Below, in pieces: positions 18,192 to 25,073 of a stretch of 39,716 nt of DNA (position 1 is the stretch's first letter; each line of letters begins with the position of its first letter). The translations under genes were made by a program, and so were the position numbers. The stretch is taken from IMG/VR virus record IMGVR_UViG_3300035698_003663, positions 1-39,716 of that record; one strand, written 5' to 3'. The notes below the pieces were generated by a model, which was not told the origin of the DNA, did not search any database, and saw nothing but the letters and a program-made list of their open reading frames with translations. The stretch is from a virus.

Positions 18192-18376
18192 TTATTAGTC
18201 CAAGCCTTTAAACATTTTAAATTACAGAATCGTTTATGCTCTTGCTCAATATGCGTTTCGTTTCTTACTACAATCTCTAAAGTTAAATGACTGCATGGTT
18301 GTTCATTCAACATATCATACAGTTCTTTATCACACTCAGCGCACTTACAGTAATAGCTTTGCTTGCTGTCAGTCAT
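18188..18376 (-). CDS. Small zinc-binding protein (62 aa)
   Basis: The product has CKCAECDKE near residue 10 and FCNLKCLKAW near the end, giving CxxC and CxxxC pairs suited to a zinc site. It begins MTDSKQSYYCKCAECDKELY. It overlaps the sigma-like gene upstream by 8 bases. Function is unknown. The fold resembles small phage treble-clef or zinc-ribbon proteins. Confidence 0.6.
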   Translation of the reverse strand: MTDSKQSYYCKCAECDKELYDMLNEQPCSHLTLEIVVRNETHIEQEHKRFCNLKCLKAWTNK

Positions 18377-18617
18377 CTTGCAGCCTACGTTCTATCTTGT
18401 ACACTATTTGCCTTACCCTCTCACCTGACAACTTGAATATATCACCAATCTCTTTATAGGTGTGGACTCTATCATATAACCCAAGAGCTTTACGCATTAG
18501 GAATATCTCACGGTTACGGTCTGCGGTAGCTTGCCATCTTTTGGTATATGCTACGTTGTTTTTGAATCTGTTATGAACACTGCTAGCAGCCGTTAGTCTT
18601 GCGTTAAAATCACTCAT
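18369..18617 (-). CDS. Sigma region 4-like DNA-binding protein (82 aa)
   Basis: The start at 18617 has an AAGGGT box 5 bases upstream. A longer GTG-started frame (18641) is less likely. The end of the protein reads TYKEIGDIFKLSGERVRQIV followed by YKIERRL, a very close match to sigma-70 region 4.2 (helix-turn-helix with the ERVRQI signature). There is no region 2 or 3, so it cannot be a full sigma factor. A late-gene activator, an anti-sigma decoy or a packaging-specific DNA binder are possible. It lies between the two terminase genes. Confidence 0.75.
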   Translation of the reverse strand: MSDFNARLTAASSVHNRFKNNVAYTKRWQATADRNREIFLMRKALGLYDRVHTYKEIGDIFKLSGERVRQIVYKIERRLQDD

Positions 18618-18855
18618 CACTACCCTTGTTGAACTTATCACAGTAGTACTTTATTACCGCTATTGGGTGGCCTTCTATTCTATCACACATGTTAATCATT
18701 TCCACCGACATGAACTCTGTGTATTGACTAATGTATTGGTTGTATGATTTGTCGCCTATACGGTGAAGTGTTTGAATGTCTTGAAGTAATGCGCAAATCT
18801 CACCAATCATATCATCACGCTTACGGCATACCTCATCAATTTGCTCTGCGTCCAT
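18610..18855 (-). CDS. Hypothetical protein (81 aa)
   Basis: The product begins MDAEQIDEVCRKRDDMIGEI and is all-helical by composition, ending FNKGSDE. Its end overlaps the sigma-like gene by 8 bases. No motif is recognised. Confidence 0.6.
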   Translation of the reverse strand: MDAEQIDEVCRKRDDMIGEICALLQDIQTLHRIGDKSYNQYISQYTEFMSVEMINMCDRIEGHPIAVIKYYCDKFNKGSDE

Positions 18856-18856
18856 G

Positions 18857-19012
18857 CTATTTGCTCTTTATTAGTTCAATCTTATAGGCTTCGCGTGCTA
18901 CCTGTACCATAGCCCACGTAATTTGCTCAGGGGTAAAACCAGCGTTATCCATGAACTGACAGAAGTTATCCATTAATTGATTGATGTTGCGCTGGTCATT
19001 CTCAGTAAGCAC
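18857..19012 (-). CDS. Hypothetical small protein, GTG start (51 aa)
   Basis: The GTG at 19010-19012 overlaps the small-terminase stop (TAGTG) and has AAGGA 6-7 bases upstream. It reads MLTENDQRNINQLMDNFCQF and ends AYKIELIKSK. It is helical. The strong ribosome-binding site and one-base coupling support it as real. Function is unknown. Confidence 0.6.
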   Translation of the reverse strand: MLTENDQRNINQLMDNFCQFMDNAGFTPEQITWAMVQVAREAYKIELIKSK

Positions 19013-19575
19013 TAGTAATCCTTCTTGTACTTTTTATCGTTGTTAATCTGCCTCTCGAGTAGGTCGGCTTTCATTTCATCTTCTTTAGTGGTGTCTATAG
19101 TCTCAACGGTTGAACGGTCACCATATCTTCGAGGTTTAAGCTTACCAGCTAACCATTTACGTGTTTCAATTTGAAGCTTGATAGCGTTGAACTCATCAGG
19201 TAAACCCCTTGATTCGTCTGACAACTCAAGTATATGCTCGGCTAACATTTCAGCTTGTCTGATTTTTGCATGCTCGTACATTTCATCAAATTCTGGATGT
19301 GTGTTACGCCAATAGTTGATAGTTGTGGGGCTAGGAATATGGTCGTCTCTAGCGCATATAGTAGACAAGCCATGCGGGGAAACAGCTACCATAGCACATA
19401 TATATTCAGCGGTTTCAAGAGTATAATGGGCTGCGTCCATCTTTATCCTGGTCAGCGCAAGTTTTGCCGTGTGTTTAGCTCGTGCGCTTTTAGTCTTGTG
19501 GTTTTGCCGTGGCTTCGCTTTCGGCTTTGGGCTTGGCTCGGCTTTTACGCTTGGCTTTGACTTTTTTGTTGTCAT
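19012..19575 (-). CDS. terS: Small terminase subunit
   Basis: This 187-aa protein has a Lys/Pro/Ala-rich N-terminal extension (residues of about 1-40). The HTH-containing domain follows, with 'SPTTINYWRNTHPEF', 'YEHAKIRQAEMLAEHILELS' and 'IKLQIETRKWLAGKLKPRRY', the pattern of Sf6/P22-type terminase small subunits. It recognises the packaging site and hands DNA to TerL. Its first 86 bases overlap the previous gene in another frame. A later start is possible because the AAAGGA box is very close to the ATG. Confidence 0.85.
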   Translation of the reverse strand: MTTKKSKPSVKAEPSPKPKAKPRQNHKTKSARAKHTAKLALTRIKMDAAHYTLETAEYICAMVAVSPHGLSTICARDDHIPSPTTINYWRNTHPEFDEMYEHAKIRQAEMLAEHILELSDESRGLPDEFNAIKLQIETRKWLAGKLKPRRYGDRSTVETIDTTKEDEMKADLLERQINNDKKYKKDY

Positions 19576-19753
19576 TATCCTTTGACTCCATGTCTTTGAC
19601 TGCTAAATGCAGCGGTTTGGTCATCCCTTCACCTAAGCATAGTGGGCATTTAACCAATGCACCACCGTTATTAGTTTGGCAATATCCACCGCCAACTTTG
19701 TATAATTTCTTCGCGCCTTGACACCTTACGCATCTAATTAAGTTATCATCCAT
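19490..19753 (-). CDS. Zinc-ribbon protein with Lys-rich tail (87 aa), first late gene
   Basis: It begins MDDNLIRCVRCQGAKKLYKV. CVRCQG and, about 25 residues later, CPLCLGEG are DnaJ-type CxxCxG knuckles. The C-terminal third is Lys/Ala-rich (KKVKAKRKSRAKPKAE). It heads the late operon, just behind a candidate promoter. Similar CxxCxG proteins next to TerS are common in phages, but their role is unknown. Its tail region is also read in another frame as the start of TerS. Confidence 0.65.
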   Translation of the reverse strand: MDDNLIRCVRCQGAKKLYKVGGGYCQTNNGGALVKCPLCLGEGMTKPLHLAVKDMESKDNDNKKVKAKRKSRAKPKAESEATAKPQD

Positions 19754-19772
19754 AATTTATCCCTCTGATAGT

Positions 19773-19802
19773 ATTATACATCTTATCAACAAAATATGTA
19801 GA
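19773..19802 (-). promoter_or_regulatory. Candidate late-operon promoter
   Basis: On the minus strand TATAAT (19773-19778) lies 18 bp from TCTACA (19797-19802; 4/6 to TTGACA). It is the nearest promoter-like site before the terminase and structural operon, with the first start codon about 20 bases downstream of the -10. Late operons often need an activator, so the imperfect -35 would fit that. Confidence 0.4.
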
Positions 19803-19829
19803 CATCCATGTTAATAACCATGTGGATAA
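19783..19829. promoter_or_regulatory. Two DnaA-box-like sites
   Basis: TGTGGATAA at 19821-19829 is the exact complement of TTATCCACA, the high-affinity DnaA box. TTATCAACA at 19783-19791 differs from the consensus TTATNCACA at one base. Both lie in the divergent gap between early and late operons, next to AT-rich sequence (19855-19935). They may mark a replication origin or a DnaA-sensitive control site. Confidence 0.4.
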
Positions 19830-19940
19830 ACAGGTAAAAGATGATGGCTACAGGTCTAAAGAAATCGTTCATATAATAATCAATAACTTGTAGTTAAACT
19901 AATAAATTAGTAACTATTGGAAATTAATTGTAACTAAGTG

Positions 19941-19969
19941 TTGACGTTACTTTAGGGTTACGGTATGAT
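19941..19969 (+). promoter_or_regulatory. Strong early promoter
   Basis: TTGACG (19941-19946), 17 bp, then TATGAT (19964-19969) is a near-consensus sigma-70 promoter. It reads into the plus-strand cluster of small genes. The first ATG with a ribosome-binding site (20007) is about 30 bases after the expected start. An in-frame ATG at 19965 lies inside the -10 box and so cannot be used by this transcript. Confidence 0.75.
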
Positions 19970-20006
19970 GTATTCATCAAAGCAACACACAACAAAGGAC
20001 AAGACA

Positions 20007-20174
20007 ATGAGCATCAACCAACTGAAAAAAAGATTAAACACTAAGACTCGTAAAGAGTACAGAGAGATAGATGCGGCAATGTTGGCTAATAAAATAACGA
20101 GTGAACAACACAAAACGCTAAGAGAGATAACCGGTGTAGTTTATAGAATGCAAATTGAAAAACTTTACAAATAA
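20007..20174 (+). CDS. Early hypothetical protein (55 aa)
   Basis: It begins MSINQLKKRLNTKTRKEYRE, is very basic and helical, and ends YRMQIEKLYK. AAAGGA lies 7 bases before the ATG. As the first gene behind a strong promoter it is probably expressed at once after infection. No family is recognised. Confidence 0.65.
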   Translation: MSINQLKKRLNTKTRKEYREIDAAMLANKITSEQHKTLREITGVVYRMQIEKLYK

Positions 20175-20185
20175 GGGGTAAGAAA

Positions 20186-20359
20186 ATGACAGTTCAAGAA
20201 ATCAGCTACGAGCAATTAGAAGCACACCAAGAATTATTGAAGGTCAAATACGACAAGCTTAAGGCTCTAGTTGCTGAAAAGATTATAACTATCTCTGAGT
20301 ATAAGAGAATAACTAACCGTATCAAGAAAGAAGCTAATCAAGCTATGTGGGGGGCATAA
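20186..20359 (+). CDS. Early hypothetical protein (57 aa)
   Basis: It begins MTVQEISYEQLEAHQELLKV and ends NQAMWGA. It is a charged helix with coiled-coil tendency. AAGGGG precedes the ATG. The stop overlaps the next start by one base (TAATG). No known motif. Confidence 0.6.
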   Translation: MTVQEISYEQLEAHQELLKVKYDKLKALVAEKIITISEYKRITNRIKKEANQAMWGA

Positions 20360-20550
20360 TGGATAAATTCATAGACTACATGCATGATTTTTACGGGGCT
20401 GGTGGAGTATATCCAATAGGTATAACCACCATTGAGGTAATAATAGCAACTGGTAAGAGATTAGAGCAACACCCAGATATAGAATTTAGTGGTGATTCTC
20501 TAGACCGTGAAAAGGTCAGGGATGTAATTTTAGATATGAGGGGCGAATGA
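20359..20550 (+). CDS. Early hypothetical protein (63 aa)
   Basis: The start at 20359 (MDKFIDYMHDFYGAGGVYPI) is chosen over an upstream in-frame codon at 20347, because a G-rich ribosome-binding site and the one-base overlap with the previous stop favour it. It is acidic, with a Gly-rich turn. No family is recognised. Confidence 0.6.
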   Translation: MDKFIDYMHDFYGAGGVYPIGITTIEVIIATGKRLEQHPDIEFSGDSLDREKVRDVILDMRGE

Positions 20551-20867
20551 TGATGACATACAGCGAATATCACAACCAGGTTATAAGTGTAGTTAAAGAT
20601 TTAATAGAAGATAACAAAGAATTAGAGTTAGATGATTTGCGTGACCTGCTGCATGAAGAGATTGACCAGCATTCATATATTATTAATTACGCTAAGTCTT
20701 TAGATGTATTAGTACACTCTAATAACTGGACAGTTATTAGTGACGTTGGTTGTGATTATGATGATTTTGCTAGTCATGTTTGCAAGGTTGCGTATTTTGC
20801 AATGCTTGCAGATTGTGAAGAGTCTTTAGTTCATGAATATGAAGGTGACGAAGATGAGGCAGCATAA
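20547..20867 (+). CDS. Early acidic protein (106 aa)
   Basis: It begins MMMTYSEYHNQVISVVKDLI with three Met codons in a row, any of which could start. GAGGGG is upstream. It is helical and very acidic, ending in EYEGDEDEAA. The pattern 'YHNxVISxVKDLI', then 'DLLHEEIDxHSYII', recurs in small proteins of many phages, without known function. It is coupled to its neighbours by ATGA and TAATG overlaps. Confidence 0.65.
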   Translation: MMMTYSEYHNQVISVVKDLIEDNKELELDDLRDLLHEEIDQHSYIINYAKSLDVLVHSNNWTVISDVGCDYDDFASHVCKVAYFAMLADCEESLVHEYEGDEDEAA

Positions 20868-21016
20868 TGTTTAAAGTAACAGAAATTGAACTTGCAGCTA
20901 AAAATTTAGCGTCACTTTATAATATCAGTATAGAAAGAGCCACCGAACTATTAACAGAATATAGCATGATTGGCGCAATGATAGTTTTAACACAAGAGAA
21001 TAGGAATAAAGCATAA
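20867..21016 (+). CDS. Early hypothetical protein (49 aa)
   Basis: It begins MFKVTEIELAAKNLASLYNI and ends TQENRNKA. It is amphipathic helical. It overlaps the genes before and after by one base each. No recognised motif. Confidence 0.55.
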   Translation: MFKVTEIELAAKNLASLYNISIERATELLTEYSMIGAMIVLTQENRNKA

Positions 21017-21192
21017 TGATTGAATACATAGTACAAGACTGGGCAGCTAATGACGTATTTGAGGGTCATGTATTTAATAGCTGGGATGATGGAGAAGATT
21101 ACCTTTGCGAATTTTTCGATACTAATAAAATGGATTATGACGAATGGCGACAAGAGTACGAAATTGTAGAACACATTAGGGAGACTTTCTAA
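21016..21192 (+). CDS. Early acidic protein (58 aa)
   Basis: It begins MIEYIVQDWAANDVFEGHVF and ends EHIRETF. It is rich in Asp, Glu, Trp and Tyr, like many small early inhibitors or DNA mimics, but that comparison is compositional only. It has one-base overlaps on both sides. Confidence 0.55.
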   Translation: MIEYIVQDWAANDVFEGHVFNSWDDGEDYLCEFFDTNKMDYDEWRQEYEIVEHIRETF

Positions 21193-21305
21193 TGGTAATA
21201 ACACTAATAATAGCGGCATTATGTGGGTGGTTTTTACCAATAGGGTTTAGCTTTACAATAATGGTCATAATGTATTGTTTGACTGAATATTTTAACAACA
21301 ACTAG
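21192..21305 (+). CDS. Tiny membrane protein (37 aa)
   Basis: It begins MVITLIIAALCGWFLPIGFS and is hydrophobic through residue 30, then ends EYFNNN. It is one long or two short membrane segments. It overlaps the previous stop by one base. Its last codons and the following ribosome-binding site are duplicated at the end of the next gene. Confidence 0.5.
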   Translation: MVITLIIAALCGWFLPIGFSFTIMVIMYCLTEYFNNN

Positions 21306-21317
21306 GAGACTAGAAAC

Positions 21318-21446
21318 ATGACAACAATATTAATATTAATAGCTGCGTGTGGCTTAGGGGTTTTAGCATACTTTGCATATAAGAAATATCAGTTATACCA
21401 AGTAATTAAGGCACATTTTAACAACAACCGGAGACTAAGAAAATGA
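21318..21446 (+). CDS. Tiny membrane protein (42 aa)
   Basis: It begins MTTILILIAACGLGVLAYFA (one membrane span) with a basic tail, HFNNNRRLRK. A GGAG box precedes the ATG. The tail is encoded by a second copy of the ribosome-binding-site segment at 21289-21321, in which the stop codon has been lost. The stop overlaps the next ATG. Confidence 0.5.
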   Translation: MTTILILIAACGLGVLAYFAYKKYQLYQVIKAHFNNNRRLRK

Positions 21447-21709
21447 AGAAAACATTACTAATACTAACATGTTTAATATCTTTAAACGCAACGGCAAATA
21501 CTTTTAACGGATTTAAACCAATCCAACCTATGAGGCCTGACTTGCCACGTGCGAAGACTTATAACAACAATAATAATACCTATAATGACCTTAGTGGGTA
21601 TGAGAAAAACCAGTTAGACCAGGAAAGAAAAAACGAAGAGATGGAAGATCAACGCGAATCCGAGTACGAGCAACAACAATATGATTCGTTATATTCTAAC
21701 GGATTATAA
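21443..21709 (+). CDS. Secreted small protein with signal peptide (88 aa)
   Basis: MKKTLLILTCLISLNATANT is a classic signal peptide with likely cleavage after ATA. The mature part is Asn-rich (NNNNNTYND), then a charged Glu/Gln-rich helix. It would act in the periplasm. No lipobox is in the right place, so it is not an obvious outer spanin. The start overlaps the previous stop, with GGAG upstream. Confidence 0.65.
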   Translation: MKKTLLILTCLISLNATANTFNGFKPIQPMRPDLPRAKTYNNNNNTYNDLSGYEKNQLDQERKNEEMEDQRESEYEQQQYDSLYSNGL

Positions 21710-21717
21710 CAATTAGG

Positions 21718-21747
21718 GGCTAGTAGGTGCTTGAACACCCACCAGCC
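21718..21747 (+). promoter_or_regulatory. Intercistronic hairpin
   Basis: GGCTAGTAGGTG and CACCCACCAGCC can form a 12-position stem with two A-C mismatches around a CTTGAA loop. It lies right after the secreted-protein gene and 40 bases before the next start. There is no U run, so it is more likely an mRNA processing, stability or attenuation element than a full terminator. Confidence 0.4.
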
Positions 21748-21787
21748 TTGTATATATACACCAAATACCATTAGGAGTACGAACACA

Positions 21788-21946
21788 ATGTACAATAAAT
21801 TACCCGAAGATACAATAAATCTATACGAATCAATCATAGGTCAGTTCACTAGCGAGCTGTTACCACCAGATTACCAAGCATTCTTGGATGAAATAGACGA
21901 TGATTATGAAGTAGAACCTGTAGACTTTAACATGCCACCATTTTAA
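21788..21946 (+). CDS. Early acidic protein (52 aa)
   Basis: The ATG at 21788 (MYNKLPEDTINLYESIIGQF) follows a TAGGAG box. A TTG-started longer frame (21731) would translate through the hairpin and is unlikely. It is highly acidic near the end (DEIDDDYEVEPVDFNMPPF). No known family. Confidence 0.6.
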   Translation: MYNKLPEDTINLYESIIGQFTSELLPPDYQAFLDEIDDDYEVEPVDFNMPPF

Positions 21947-21957
21947 AAGGATATATT

Positions 21958-22134
21958 ATGGAATTAGTAAATTTTAATTATTTAGCTATGCGAATTGATG
22001 ACTTACACGGTGACGAGAATACTCACGAGTGTTATGGAAGCAAATCTCTGTGGTGTACCTGCATGGAAGATATTCAACAAGCCAAAGAACGCATGGAAGC
22101 CTTACACTTTGATAGTATAAGGGATGATTCTTAA
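21958..22134 (+). CDS. Early hypothetical protein (58 aa)
   Basis: It begins MELVNFNYLAMRIDDLHGDE. The Cys/His arrangement in HECYGSKSLWCTCMED might bind metal. AAAGGA precedes the ATG. It is the last plus-strand gene before the convergent replication operon. Confidence 0.6.
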   Translation: MELVNFNYLAMRIDDLHGDENTHECYGSKSLWCTCMEDIQQAKERMEALHFDSIRDDS

Positions 22135-22147
22135 CCGTAATATCTAG

Positions 22148-22185
22148 CGTAAACGCATTTATAGTTAATCATAAGTGCGTTTACG
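22148..22185. terminator. Possible bidirectional terminator hairpin
   Basis: CGTAAACGCA (22148-22157) and TGCGTTTACG (22176-22185) form a perfect 10-bp stem with an 18-base loop between convergent operons. Neither strand has a clear U tract, and the hairpin includes the last codons of the minus-strand gene, so termination is plausible but not certain. Confidence 0.45.
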
Positions 22186-22296
22186 TGAGACTCTAGCCTT
22201 TGATTTTTCGTATCTGTGGCAAGCTTTACATTTATCCTTAGCATATTTCAAAGGCTCTTCACATCTTGGGCATACAATCTTAGTCTTGGTAGTCAT
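22165..22296 (-). CDS. Tiny zinc-ribbon protein (43 aa)
   Basis: It reads MTTKTKIVCPRCEEPLKYAK, then CKACHRYEK and a basic tail (KSKARVSRKRTYD). Two CxxC pairs form a zinc ribbon, and the tail probably contacts nucleic acid. AAGGATGGATA precedes the ATG. It is the last gene of the replication operon, 28 bases after the primase-helicase. Confidence 0.6.
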   Translation of the reverse strand: MTTKTKIVCPRCEEPLKYAKDKCKACHRYEKSKARVSRKRTYD

Positions 22297-22324
22297 TATC
22301 CATCCTTGGAAGTTATACCTTTAA

Positions 22325-24211
22325 TTATAGCTCGTCAGCACTACTGTATTTAATGTATTTTCTAGGTTTTGAATTATAATCAAGGTACTGAAAGCTTACA
22401 GGATTGAACCAATAATAATAAGTATCTAGTCTCCCAGTTTCACGATTTTTAAGGTGAAATACACTAGTATCTGGAAGCTGTAACTTCTTCGTCTCATCTG
22501 GTGTAATCATTTCGCCACGCTCTAGTTTTCTTAAAATTGGTTCACGGCTAATGTCTCGCCTTATCCAAAATACTTGGTCGGCTGCGTCAGTTAATGCGCC
22601 TGAGCCTTTTATAGTGTCAAGGTGGGGTTTAACAGGAGTTGTGTAATCATCTTTCGTGCTTTGATCTTTCTTAGGGTGAGCAATCAAGTGGATTGTTACA
22701 TTCTCTTTTGCTGCAAATGCTGATAATTCATTCATAAAGTCAGCCTGTTTAGTTGGTTCACCCTCTAAGCCTTTAATTCTAAATAGTGAATCAATTACAA
22801 AAACATCTATGCCAAATCTCTTAATCACATATGTCATCACTTCAAATATTCGTAGTGTACTTTCTGTGCCGACCTTATCATAAAACCAAAGCTTATCACG
22901 ATACCAATCATGGATGGCATCACAATAATCATCTGTAACCTCACCAGTAGCCAGACCAGCAACCTGATTTGTGAATCTGCATGTTAGTTCGTTCATACTC
23001 ATTTCAAGACTCATCACTAAGAATTTAGCGCCCTCTGTCATTTGATGGACAATCATATGGCTTAAGAATTGTGATTTACCATGCCCAGTAACACCTGTCC
23101 ATAAAATAGCTTGCTGTGGTTTGAATCTTACATTGCCTTGCGTTTTATTACCAAATAATGAATAGTACTCGCCTAGTTCTTCAACACCATCACGCTGTCT
23201 TTTAAATGCTTCACGAGCTTCACACATATTTTTGATTTGTGCGTGATCGTCAAAACATCTAGCATCATATATAGCACGTTCAATTACACTCTTAGTAACT
23301 CCAGACTTTAAACATTCGTTAGAATCATTTTTGGGAAAGATTACATTGTAGCATCTACTATTACCTAGCCTTTTAGCTATAACTAACGCCCCTTTTCGAC
23401 CAGCATCATCATCGTCATAACAAATGTATATCTTCTTAAATCTAGCTAGCCAATCATAATTATGGTTAATCCAGTTATCAGCAGAAGCCCCAGCATGACC
23501 AGTTACAGCAGGATAGCCATATTGATACATAGTTAATGCATCAATCTCACCCTCAGTTATAAACAATTGGGTCGTAGAGTTTGGTACTACATTCATACCG
23601 AACAATGATGGCTCACAGCCTGACTCTTGGCGTATTTGTTTCTTACCCTTTGCATCTAAATTACAATGAATCTTCTTAAGTCTGATAGCTTGGTTCCCTT
23701 TATAGGATGTGAAGACCATCCACAAACCATCAGTTCTAATATTATAGGCATTTAAAGTTGAATCGCTAAGTTTGCGCACCTCAGTAAGATATTTGTAAGC
23801 GCCAGAAGTTCTATCAAGTTTAAACTGCTCTACAGTCTTAGGTTTATCATAGTCAATTGACACCGCAGCTATTACATTTCGCTCTATTTGTTGAGGCTTG
23901 AAATCATCAGGCAGCCTTAGATATTCTTTAGCGTATTTTATAGCCTCTGGAAAGTCACAATTCCTAACATCCTTTATGAGTTGGAGTAAATCACCACGAC
24001 AATCAGGATTTGCTTTATCATGATATCTTCCAGCCCTTTGACCTGTTAGTTGTATCTGCATTGAGTCGCCAGGCTCATTATGCACGTTACCAATTAGCAT
24101 CACTGAACTATTCTTCGTTACTTTACCATTAGGCAAAAGTTGCAAGCATAGATTCTGCGCATCATTAGCCAATAATGCAGCTATATCATGAACTTTTAAG
24201 TCATTATGCAT
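22325..24211 (-). CDS. Primase-helicase (Toprim plus DnaB-type helicase)
   Basis: This 628-aa protein is T7 gp4/Twinkle-like. Toprim motifs are LFITEGEIDAL (residues of about 217-226) and YICYDDDDAG (262-271). The helicase has Walker A TGVTGHGKS (372-380), Walker B DVFVIDS (469-475) and an AHPKK segment near 511. The N-terminal about 110 residues lack the usual four-Cys zinc finger. It should unwind DNA and make RNA primers at the phage fork. The start overlaps the O-like gene by 8 bases. Confidence 0.88.
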   Translation of the reverse strand: MHNDLKVHDIAALLANDAQNLCLQLLPNGKVTKNSSVMLIGNVHNEPGDSMQIQLTGQRAGRYHDKANPDCRGDLLQLIKDVRNCDFPEAIKYAKEYLRLPDDFKPQQIERNVIAAVSIDYDKPKTVEQFKLDRTSGAYKYLTEVRKLSDSTLNAYNIRTDGLWMVFTSYKGNQAIRLKKIHCNLDAKGKKQIRQESGCEPSLFGMNVVPNSTTQLFITEGEIDALTMYQYGYPAVTGHAGASADNWINHNYDWLARFKKIYICYDDDDAGRKGALVIAKRLGNSRCYNVIFPKNDSNECLKSGVTKSVIERAIYDARCFDDHAQIKNMCEAREAFKRQRDGVEELGEYYSLFGNKTQGNVRFKPQQAILWTGVTGHGKSQFLSHMIVHQMTEGAKFLVMSLEMSMNELTCRFTNQVAGLATGEVTDDYCDAIHDWYRDKLWFYDKVGTESTLRIFEVMTYVIKRFGIDVFVIDSLFRIKGLEGEPTKQADFMNELSAFAAKENVTIHLIAHPKKDQSTKDDYTTPVKPHLDTIKGSGALTDAADQVFWIRRDISREPILRKLERGEMITPDETKKLQLPDTSVFHLKNRETGRLDTYYYWFNPVSFQYLDYNSKPRKYIKYSSADEL

Positions 24212-25073
24212 AGTTAGCGGCTCTTATCTCATCAATAATGTATTGTGGCATTTCATTATCATTATTACTGGAATCAGAAGATTGATTGATTAACCTTTCG
24301 ATTTGCTCTTCATCTCTAAAAATAGTTTTGAGTTCAACATAAACTTTCCCAGACTTGTTGTGTCCACCTGGCAGGTTCATATTATGCTTATCGAGCTTAT
24401 TGCCGTCAATAGCTAGCTTGCATTCATCTAGTGTGTAATTAGTTAAAGCCCATTTAAGAGTTTTGTGTCGCCCTTTTAGTAGCTTAGTCTTCGGCTTGTT
24501 GTAGATGACCTGCCAATATATAAACAATTCTACAATTTCTAGTTCCATCTGTTTTGTGGATTTTTGAGCAGAAGATAACCGTGGAACGTCAGTTTCACAT
24601 AGAGTATTAGTTTCTTGATCATGATTAGTATATTGATCTTTATTATGTAGTCGTTTTTGCGGTATGCCGTGTTTACGGCTCGCCGTATTTGCGACTACCG
24701 GTTGTTCTTCAACCAACTTAGCGTCTGTATCGCAGTAATCACGCCCATCTAGGACAATTAAGTATGTTTCACCATAGGAACCATCAGGCTTTCGTTCCTG
24801 CTCGTACCTTATCAACTTCGATTTGAGCAACCATGACATGATTTTGTTATATTTGGTTCGCTTGAATCCGAAATGCTTCATTATCTGAAAAGCTTTAGGT
24901 TGCCAATCGTTACGCATTGATTGCAGGTAAGTCCAAACCAAGAACATGTCAGCATTCTTCATTGGTATGGTTTTAATTAGGTGGTTAGGTACTACTGTGA
25001 AGTAATCACCATCTTGGTATTTAACCTGGTTGTTGCCAGGCTTGAAATGATTAATTCGTTTTTTATCTGACAT
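24204..25073 (-). CDS. Replication initiation protein, lambda O-like
   Basis: This 289-aa protein begins MSDKKRINHFKPGNNQVKYQ. Residues of about 25-110 look like a winged helix (NADMFLVWTYLQSMRNDWQP, MSWLLKSKLIRYEQER). The middle is polar linker. Residues 180-260 (YWQVIYNKPKTKLLKGRHKT, LDECKLAIDGNKL) resemble the C-terminal domain of O-like or DnaD-like initiators that load helicase. It lies directly before the helicase, as O precedes P or DnaB-type genes. The specific family is inferred. Confidence 0.7.
   Translation of the reverse strand: MSDKKRINHFKPGNNQVKYQDGDYFTVVPNHLIKTIPMKNADMFLVWTYLQSMRNDWQPKAFQIMKHFGFKRTKYNKIMSWLLKSKLIRYEQERKPDGSYGETYLIVLDGRDYCDTDAKLVEEQPVVANTASRKHGIPQKRLHNKDQYTNHDQETNTLCETDVPRLSSAQKSTKQMELEIVELFIYWQVIYNKPKTKLLKGRHKTLKWALTNYTLDECKLAIDGNKLDKHNMNLPGGHNKSGKVYVELKTIFRDEEQIERLINQSSDSSNNDNEMPQYIIDEIRAANYA

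Noticed and set aside
20917-21240. A 107-codon minus-strand frame with hydrophobic content opposite the early small genes
   Set aside because: The plus strand has a chain of one-base-overlapping genes with a strong promoter. The minus frame has no ribosome-binding site or promoter.
24570-24680. Repeated TTGATC and related words inside the O-like gene as possible origin iterons
   Set aside because: Only two short copies with irregular spacing. Lambda-type iterons would be longer and regularly spaced.
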